From contig CM077643.1 in assembly GCA_039707465.1 (NCBI GenBank), positions 40,850,105 to 40,914,104 of the forward strand: a stretch of 64,000 nucleotides of DNA. Direction: 5' to 3'. Positions 52,845 to 61,700 of the stretch are shown here, piece by piece. Under the pieces are notes generated by a model, which ran no database searches, was not told the DNA's origin, and saw only the letters and a list, made by a program, of their open reading frames with translations. The position numbers and the translations under genes are program-made. How positions within the stretch are numbered: position 1 is the first letter of the stretch; each line of letters opens with the position of its first letter. The DNA comes from Rhabdophis nuchalis. Lineage: Eukaryota; Chordata; Lepidosauria; Squamata; Natricidae.

Positions 52845-55800
52845 GCCTCTCTCTCTCTGTCACTGTCTCGCGCGCTCTGTGGTGATGGCTGTCCCCTTCA
52901 CGTTCCTCGTCTCCCCGAATGGCGTCCAGAGCCATCCGCAGCCGCGCAGAGACTTGCCGCTTTTCCACGCATGCGTGAGGCTATCTTTTGCACGGCGTGG
53001 AGAAGCAGCAAATCTCCGCGCGGCTGCGGATGGTTTCCTCCTTCCCCTCTGTCTCTTTCCCCTCAGTGTGTCTGTTACACTCTCATTCTGGGCCTCTCTC
53101 TCTCTGTGTCACTGTCTCGCGCGCTCTGTGGTGACGGCTGTCCCCTTCACGTTCCTAGCGCGCGCGAGAGACTTGCACGGAAGGGAAAGAGACGGGGGAA
53201 AGAGGAAACCATCGCGCGCGCGAGTGACTTGCACGGAAGGGAAAGAGACAGAGGGGAAGGAGGAAACCATCGCGCATGAGAGAGACTTGCACGGAAGGGA
53301 AAGAGACAGGGGGGAAGGAGGAAACCATCGCGCGCGAGAGAGAGACTTGCACGGAAGGGAAAGAGACGGGGGGGGGGGAAGGAGGAAACCATCGCGCGCG
53401 AGAGAGAGACTTGCACGGAAGGGAAAGAGACGGGGGAAGGAGGAAACCATCGCGCGCGAGAGAGAGACTTGCACGGAAAGGAAAGAAACGGGGGGGGAAG
53501 GAGGAAACCATCGCGCGCGAGAGAGAGAGACTTGCACGGAAGGGAAAGAGACGGGGGAAGGAGGAAACCATCGCGTGCGCGAGTGACTTGCACGGAAGGG
53601 AAAGAGACAGAGGGGAAGGAGGAAACCATCGCGCACGAGAGAGACTTGCACGGAAGGGAAAGAGACAGGGGGGAAGGAGGAAACCATCGCGCGCGAGAGA
53701 GAGACTTGCACGGAAGGGAAAGAGATGGGGGGGGGGAAGGAGGAAACCATCGCGCGCGAGAGAGAGACTTGCACGGAAGGGAAAGAAACGGGGGGGGGGA
53801 AAGGAGGAAACCATCGCGCGAGAGAGAGAGACTTGCACGGAAGGGAAAGAGACGGGGGAAGGAGGAAACCATCGCGCGCGAGAGAGAGACTTGCACGGAA
53901 GGGAAAGAGACGGGGGGGAAGGAGGAAACCATCGCGCGTGCGAGAGAGACTTGCACGGAAGGGAAAGAGACGGGGGGGAAGGAGGAAACCATCGCGCGCG
54001 AGAGAGAGACTTGCACGGAAGGGAAAGAGACGGGGGGGAAGGAGAAAACCATCACGCGCGAGAGAGAGACTTGCACGGAAGGGAAAGAGACGGGGGGAAG
54101 GAGGAAACCATCGCGCGGAGACTTGCAAGAAGGGGACCTCGCGGATGACCCGGCGTATAAGACGACCCCCCCACTTGGAGGCATGTTTTTCAGGGCAAAA
54201 AAGTCGTCTTATACGCCGGCAGATACGGTACCTTGAATAAAAGACACCTCTAATATATTTTTCTCCAAGTTGTTGGCCTTTTCTTTTGTCCGTGTGTCCA
54301 CTTTTATTATTTTCCATTTGCCAATGTTCTGACTTTTAGTTAACAGAATAACAGAGTTGGAAGGGACCTGGGAATTTTTCTAGTCCAACCCCCCTGCTCA
54401 AGCAGGAAACCCCGTACAATTTCAGACAAATGCTTGTCCAATCTCTTCTTAAAAATCTTCAATGCTGTGATGGTCTTAGGATGTAGATTCAAGAAAACTG
54501 TGTAAAACTGGGGATGCACTTCCATGTCTCCTCAGCTAAGAAGTTTCTACTCACAAATTAACGATTAGTTAAAAAAAAAACCTAGGATGAAATTTCTTCC
54601 TGGTCATTTCCTGAAGCTTAGGAAAAAGAACACAATAAAGTTATGAGTTAGAACATAGTATACTTTCTATCTGGAAATGTTTAAGCTGAATTATAGTTGT
54701 TAAATCAGACAGGATGTTGTAAAAAAAAGAAAACAGCTGTGTGAGGTTTCATAGTTAATCTCCAGAAGGTGCTCCAGAATGTCCAGGAGTGTGACTATAG
54801 CATTATTACAGCAGCAATTAGAAAAATAACCAAAAAAAGAATGGCCCTAAATGAGAGAATGTTGTGTGAGTATTTATTTTCTTTAGTCAGATAGATCCAA
54901 TAGTGCTGAGTCGGAATCTCTAATATAAGCAAATATAACCTTAAAAGTGCTGTCAGTGACATGGGAAAGCATAACCTTTTGGGGGATTCACAGTAAACAA
55001 CAGATATGATAAGCACTGGACCTTGTCAAAGATTTATTTCTGGAAGCATTGTGAAAATTACCAATTCTTTATTGAACTAGAGTGAGGATGTGGTGTACTT
55101 AGCATTTTGTCCTGTGACTGGTACTCCTTAACAATTTTCATGATGGCTTGGGGAACAGCACTCATAAAATTTATAGCTGATGCAAAATTCAAAGTAACTA
55201 TTCTTTTAAGAGAGTTAGGTTATAGAAGTACACTGAAAGTACTAGAATGAAATTTAGTGGAGTTGTTCAAGGCAAAGTTATTAATGCAAAATAAATCTAG
55301 AAATATAACATGGGACATCTGGCTTGAGATTGTATGAAAATCCACATATGTAGCTGAGCCAATCCAAATAATTTCCCCCCAAAACCCCCAATACAATATT
55401 TGACAGCATCAATAGAAGTATTGAGTTTCCAAATCAGGAATCTAATAGTTCATTTTGCTCTGCATTAGTCAGACCTGACCTCATATACTGTGTCCAGGGC
55501 ACCATGCTTTAAGAAGAATTCAGGCAAATTGGAGCAGGTAAAAAGGTCAGTGAGACTGATCTAAGGATTAGATCTAAGTCTTATGAGAAAATGAGGGAAC
55601 TGGGTAGAGATAGCCTTGTGGAGAGCTTGAGAGGACATATAACTCTTCAAGTGCACAAAGGAGATTTCTGTCAGACGTTGATATCTCTGTTTTCTATTAT
55701 ACTCTATAAAAGGCTATAGAATGATATATACAGTAGCTATAGGAGGCAGCTCCCAGCTGAATGTTAGGAAAAACTTAAGTTTTGATAGTGGAACTAATTA

Positions 55801-58696
55801 CTTTGAGGGATCCTTTGTTGGATTTGTTGAAGGAGAAATTAGATAGATACCTGACAGAATTTGGATTCCAGGAATGAACAGAAAATTGGTTGATCGGTCC
55901 CTTCCCAACTTGTTTTTTCTATGGTTCTATAAGCCTTAGGCATGTGTTTCATTACATGGTATAGCACTCCTAAAAATGAATAGTGAATTATACTTCTAAT
56001 GTGTATTGCTGTATATTGTACTTTTGATTTCCGCTATTCTCATGCTCCCACATTTCTATGATTTAAATCTCAATAATGCAAAATGTCAGACCCTCATCTG
56101 ACTATTTCTCCAGCAGCTCAGATTAATATATACTATTACGTAGAAAAATTGACATAAACTTTGGTTTTGAACATGAACATACACTGCCTTTCGTTGTGGG
56201 CTATTGTGTGATTCATATATTGTAATTCAATCATAGGGAATATATATAGTTAACTCAGTAATAGAAATTAAACTGTCAGGAACTAAACAGATTTCCATTT
56301 TCTAGCAGACACATATTTCATTGATGACTAATTAAAATCACCATCATTATTTAAATGAACACAGACAGAAAAATTTCTTACATAATTTGCAAGCTGATGG
56401 AGAGGACTGTGATGTTTTACATTATCTGTTTTTTAACCATTTTGGAAAATAAGCATGAATGTTTCTAAAAAGATTTTTTTTTTTTATATTGAAAAAGTTT
56501 TATTGGTTTTACATTTTTTCTATAGGGTAGGGTAAGGGATACAAAGAAATTTTGAGAGCATTCACGTCAGAGTCGTCGGCCCTTCCGAGACCTCAAAATA
56601 CACAATAGAAAAATAACAAAAAAAAAGCATTTTTCATAACACTACAAGGTAAAAGCAAATACATATACCTAAATTCTCAGTTCCATGCTGTCAGACATTT
56701 ACAAAAAATCCAGAAAATATTAAGCAAAATTGTTCAGAAAAATCAAGGCAAAGTTATTTTTTCGATCTAAGTCTCTTGGCTATTGTATCTTCTTTTTCTC
56801 CCCCCTGGCCCCCAGCGGGCGGGGCCGTGGCCCCCTCCGTCCCCCCTGGATCTTCCCCCAGGGCAGAGGAATGTTTTTTAAGAAAGGCTTCCGCCTCAGC
56901 AACTGTTTTAATCCTCACTCTTCCTCCTTCCCAGAACACCAGCATCCCTTCGGGTGTCACCCACTTGAACCAAATCCCATGATCAAATAAAATTTTAGAC
57001 AAGAAGGAAAATTTCCTCCTTGCTTCTCGAATCTTTCTAGGAATCTGCTTCAAGATAGTGACCGTTTTTTGTTGGTAGATTAAAGGGTTCCCTCTCTGCG
57101 CCTTCAAGATTTCCTCTCTGGTTGACCTTCTAACAAATTTCACATGTATCTCTCTAGGCACTTCATTTATCCTGGCATATGCTGAGTTAATTCTGTAGGC
57201 TAGGTCAATGTCCCCCCTGATCTCATCTAGGTTTTTGTAAATAGTCTGCTAAAATTGTGCTCATAAGATCAGGGAGGCATTCACCAGGTTGCTCAAAAAC
57301 ATTCTGAAATCTCAAAAAATATGTCATTCTTTCCATATCAATCCTAGACACATGCCCACTTGTTTCCTCAACCTCTTTAGTAACATTTTTAATCTCTCCC
57401 TTAACCCCCACCAGCCCCCCTTCCAATTCTTCAGTCTTCTGTGTGATTTCCAGCATTTGCTTCCGTGTGTCCAATAGCTCCTTCTTGAAAATGATGTTTT
57501 CTGCCCTCTGGGCCTGAATTTCTTGAACCAAAGTTTGTATAACAGTTTCAAGAGAAGCCATCCGTTGTTCTAAACTTGTCAGTGCTGTTTCTTGAGCCAT
57601 CTTAGCTGTTAGAGTCAGTGCCACCAAAATGGCGTTTTCAGGGTGGTGCTGGTGAGACTAACTGGGAGCCAAAAGTTCAGATCAAGGTTGAAACGTTGTA
57701 AAATTCAGGAACCAAGAGAGAGACAATTTTCCAACTCAATAGTTATAATAGCGAAGGTAATCCAGAAAGGAACCACAAATCCAACAAAAAAAAAATTCTT
57801 CATTAATATCCAGAGAGAGTCCCAATTGTAAAGAGACGCTGGGAATTTTCCATAGTTAAAATAGTCAGGCAGGGACAAAGAAAAGCCACTTTCCACCGCC
57901 CATCTCAGAGCCCAGAGGAGAGAGTAGAAAAATAAATTTTTTAACCAGCCAGACCTAGACACAATGTTGCAAGTAGCCGCATACCACTTTCCCTTGTTAG
58001 AGACAGTCCGGATTTAAGATTTCCGCTTTCTCTTCCAGAGAAGCCATTTTAAAGTGCCGCTTAAGTCCGAGGGGTTTTTTTTGGAAACAAACACCCCCCT
58101 CCCAGTCCGTTCAGCCTGGCTGGCAGCAAGGAAAAAAAGTCTTTTTAAAACTCACTCTCCCTCGCAGCTGAAGCCTCGGCGAGCCTTCCGATCTCTTCCG
58201 CTCAGCCCTCTACATTGAAGTGAATGGCGCCGACAGCCGTTGGCGAAGGGAGAACCCCCTGCAGCATGTTCCTCCTCACCTAGGTCGCGGAGGGGATCGC
58301 TCTCCCCACCGCCGTGAGGAGGAACGTCTCCTCCGAGCCGACCCTACGGGAGACCTCCGGTAACCGGAGTGTCCCGCCCCCGTGGGGGGGCAGAAAAGGC
58401 AACAAAGCGGCGAGCGAGCCCCAGGCTCGCCCGTCGCCGCTGGAGCCGGAACCGGAAACCAAAAAAAAAGATATTTTTTTTTAATGAAGTACTGCAATCC
58501 AAAAAATGTAGGAATGATCTTGCCATGGAATATTAAGTTGTTTCCTGGACAGCTAAGAAAATAACCTTGTTAGTCTAATTCAGGAGGCGGCAACACCTGA
58601 TTGGCTTTGTCTGGACTCAACTAACTAAGGTTTTATCCTGGTTAGTAGCTGGATGGGAGATTATCATGGCATTTCAGACTTGGTGACTAATTTGAT

Positions 58697-58782
<86 letters not shown>

Positions 58783-61700
58783 GGATGGATTGGGTGAGTA
58801 TTTCCATATCCATACTGCATGGTTACATCTGTTTGGTAATCTGGAGTCAAACTAAACTTAAAGGAGGATTTATTTCCATTTTGTATTATTTATAGACATT
58901 TATTGAGATATTTTGAATAATAATAATTTAGAAAATAACTTTTAAAAATTACATCTATTACAAAGGCCCACATTGCTTGGATCCACACATACGCTATGCT
59001 GATACAATATGTGCATTTAGGAATCCTAAATTATGAAAAGTTCTTTTTGATGTTAATGTATATACTAAGACCAGAAAATGTTAAGAGAATGGTAAAAGTG
59101 CAGTTAAGTCCTTCCTACTGGTTAAGATTAAATCAAAGAGTATCTGATCCACTTAAAATTTAGATCCTAAAACAGAAACTTGTGAACAACACAAGTTTGC
59201 AATTTTTCTGAAGGTCCATGTTGGGCAAAAATCATCTCCAAAATATTGGTATGTTAAAAGTCCTCCATGGTTACAATTTCCTGCTTATTTGAAATCTCTG
59301 CAATTAATTCTTGGAAAGTCTCATCCTTGGCTAGATAAGTTGTAACCGTCTTATGCTTAGTTGCATAAGATCCTTATAACTTACCTTAATGGACAGGGTA
59401 CCTTATGGTCGTAACTCAGGGACTACATGTACTTTTATTAGTGTAACATGATGCAACTTCTCCCTTTCTATTCCGATTTGTGACATCCAAACAGAAGAAG
59501 CAAATCAGCATGCTCAAGTTGATAGCATTGGCTTTGAATTTCAAATCAATTAGCATAGCTAAAATTACAGTGGGTTTATTGAATGAACCATAGTCTTCCT
59601 CTTTTCTATCAAATTCCATTCTGTAAAATAACAGCAACTTAGTGAATATCAATAATGTGGAAGGTAAAGAATGTAAGTGTAAATTTCTGAAATAAAGAAG
59701 GTTCTTTCTTTATTCTCTTAACTAGGGAGTATGCGGTTATGAGCTGGAAATTCAACCTTATTTTCATTGGGAAGATGTTCATGCATCAAACGTTCAGGCC
59801 AGCAAAAGATGTGACACCACGACTCTTCAAAAAGTATCATCTGGGAAAAAAGCAGCAGCTGCAGCAAAAGAAAAATATTCCTTACAGGAATTCGATGCAG
59901 AATATTTGTCACTGTTTAAAGTGGCCAATTTTAAATCCTCGAAAAGACCTCAGGTGATTGATGTAGAAACTGCAGTTCATGCTAAAAAGGATGGCAGCAC
60001 TTCAGATTGCTTTTCAGCAAATCTATCCCAATTTCTTGAAGCTACAGGACAGAAAGGTTTGGCAGATGAGAATCAAGAAAATATGGATGCAACCCTCAAC
60101 ACAAGTATTCAAGGAAGGGCTTGTGTCAGTCCTGAAAAGGCTATGACAAAAAGAATTCATCCTGCTTCTGAAAATTGTATACAAAACAGACAGTGTGTGG
60201 ATTCTGGCTATGGCTGTTTTGCAGATGATTCATATCTTTCATCTTTATTTTATCTACCAGTGCCAGAGAGTGATTTGTTTAGATTTTCTGAAACAAATGC
60301 TGATGAGAACTTTTCCCATGGAAAAGACATCCAGATGGATGTAGCAAGACTTCTGTCACAGTCTCCGCCATCTCTGGATGAATGGTTTGTTTCTGAGGAA
60401 AAGAGGGTGAATGAAGGCCTGGCGCTTGATTCCTTACAGCAGTGTGTTTCCAGCAAATCTAAAGACAATATTCCAGAGAAAAGTGTATGCTTCAAGAATG
60501 TGTCCATTTTACCTCAGAACAGCTGTAAACTCTTAAATACCCAAAAATTGTGTTCAGTGGATATCTGCCCTTTGGAAACAAATAACGTTCCAGGTACTTT
60601 CCTTAGCAGTATAAATGATCTTAGCTGGGATGACATTTTTGAAGTTGAAACCGAAGAACAGAATGGAACTCAAGGGGAGAAATGGCTGAAAGTAAGCAAT
60701 AGTCCAATGCTGAATTCTTTGAAAAGGATCAATGATAAAAGCTGTGGGGAAACAGGCAAACCATCTGGAAGAAATGTAAATCCTGAGGGAAATTGTTCTA
60801 AACATTTATTGAGAAATCATGCACAGAGCAGCCATCCACCTGTTGAAAAAATGGGGGCACCTTCAGAATTACCTGGCTTGTGTGGTCAAGCCAACATGCA
60901 GAATAACAAACCAAGAACTCCTGAATGGCATTTTTCTGACCAACTTGCTTCTGTTCGCAATACAAATCCCATAACGTCATTGACACCACATAGAGATGAA
61001 GCAGAAGTCTCTGGTGATCTTGATCATGGAAGCAAAGGAAATCCCCATGATTATGAGCAGCTATATAATGCTTCTGAAGATATGTTCTCTGTTAACTTTG
61101 ATCTTGGATTTTCTTTTCAAGAGTCAGAAGATGATGCCTTAGAGCAGATGAATCCCTTGAAAAATAAGGGGAGCCCTGCAGCTGGTCATTCCAACAGGGT
61201 TGAAGCCTCTCTCTCAAATAGTAGTTTGGTAAATAAATATCCCAGTAATGAATGTTTTAATAATGTGACTAAATCTTCTACACCGTTAAACTTGCAAAAC
61301 CACAATCCTGGTCCGTCAGCGATTGACCCTGCTATTTCGTTGGCATCTCCTTTCACACCAACAATTCAGAGATTTTACCAGTCACCAAACCATGTAAAAA
61401 CCGTGTGTTCAACACCAACAGGTGGGCAAATGATACATGTTAGAACTTCTTGCTCTAGAAATAATCAAGAAGGCTCACATAGGAGAATTTCAAGAAAAGC
61501 AAACACCAGCATAGTTAAAGTCTTGGCAAAATCAGCTTTTGGAGTAAAGGATCTTCCATCCCATGAACCTGGTAAGACCAAAAATGAAAACTTTAAATTA
61601 TTTTAGCAGACTTTCTGCTGATTTTCAAATGCATGAATGTGTGCATAAGAACAAGGATGCAGCTATATCTTTGAGAAACTGCACTCTTTAGGACAGGGGT

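Larger units (their letters stand above)
50706..54228 (-). mobile_element. Pogo-like DNA transposon, 3523 bp, intact
   Basis: Terminal repeats CCGTATTTGCCGGCGTATAA (left) and CCGTATCTGCCGGCGTATAA (right, read inward) match at 27 of the first 28 bases and are flanked by TA at 50704-50705 and 54229-54230. Subterminal 'cgtataagacgacccccc' copies sit inside both ends (50736-50755 and 54151-54172). Inside on the minus strand is one intact transposase (51317-52675). Between its start and the right end lie a CT microsatellite, a duplicated CpG-rich block and a 16-copy minisatellite. It sits in FANCM intron 13. Confidence 0.93.

Noticed and set aside
53158..54130. CRISPR-like array
   Set aside because: Regular repeats, but no unique spacers; the whole ~60-bp unit repeats and the genome is vertebrate.
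53109..54317. Long open frames (227 to 402 codons) on both strands
   Set aside because: They are products of the ~60-bp minisatellite, whose unit length keeps all frames open. They are Arg/Glu- or Phe/Pro/Ser-repetitive and have no domain.
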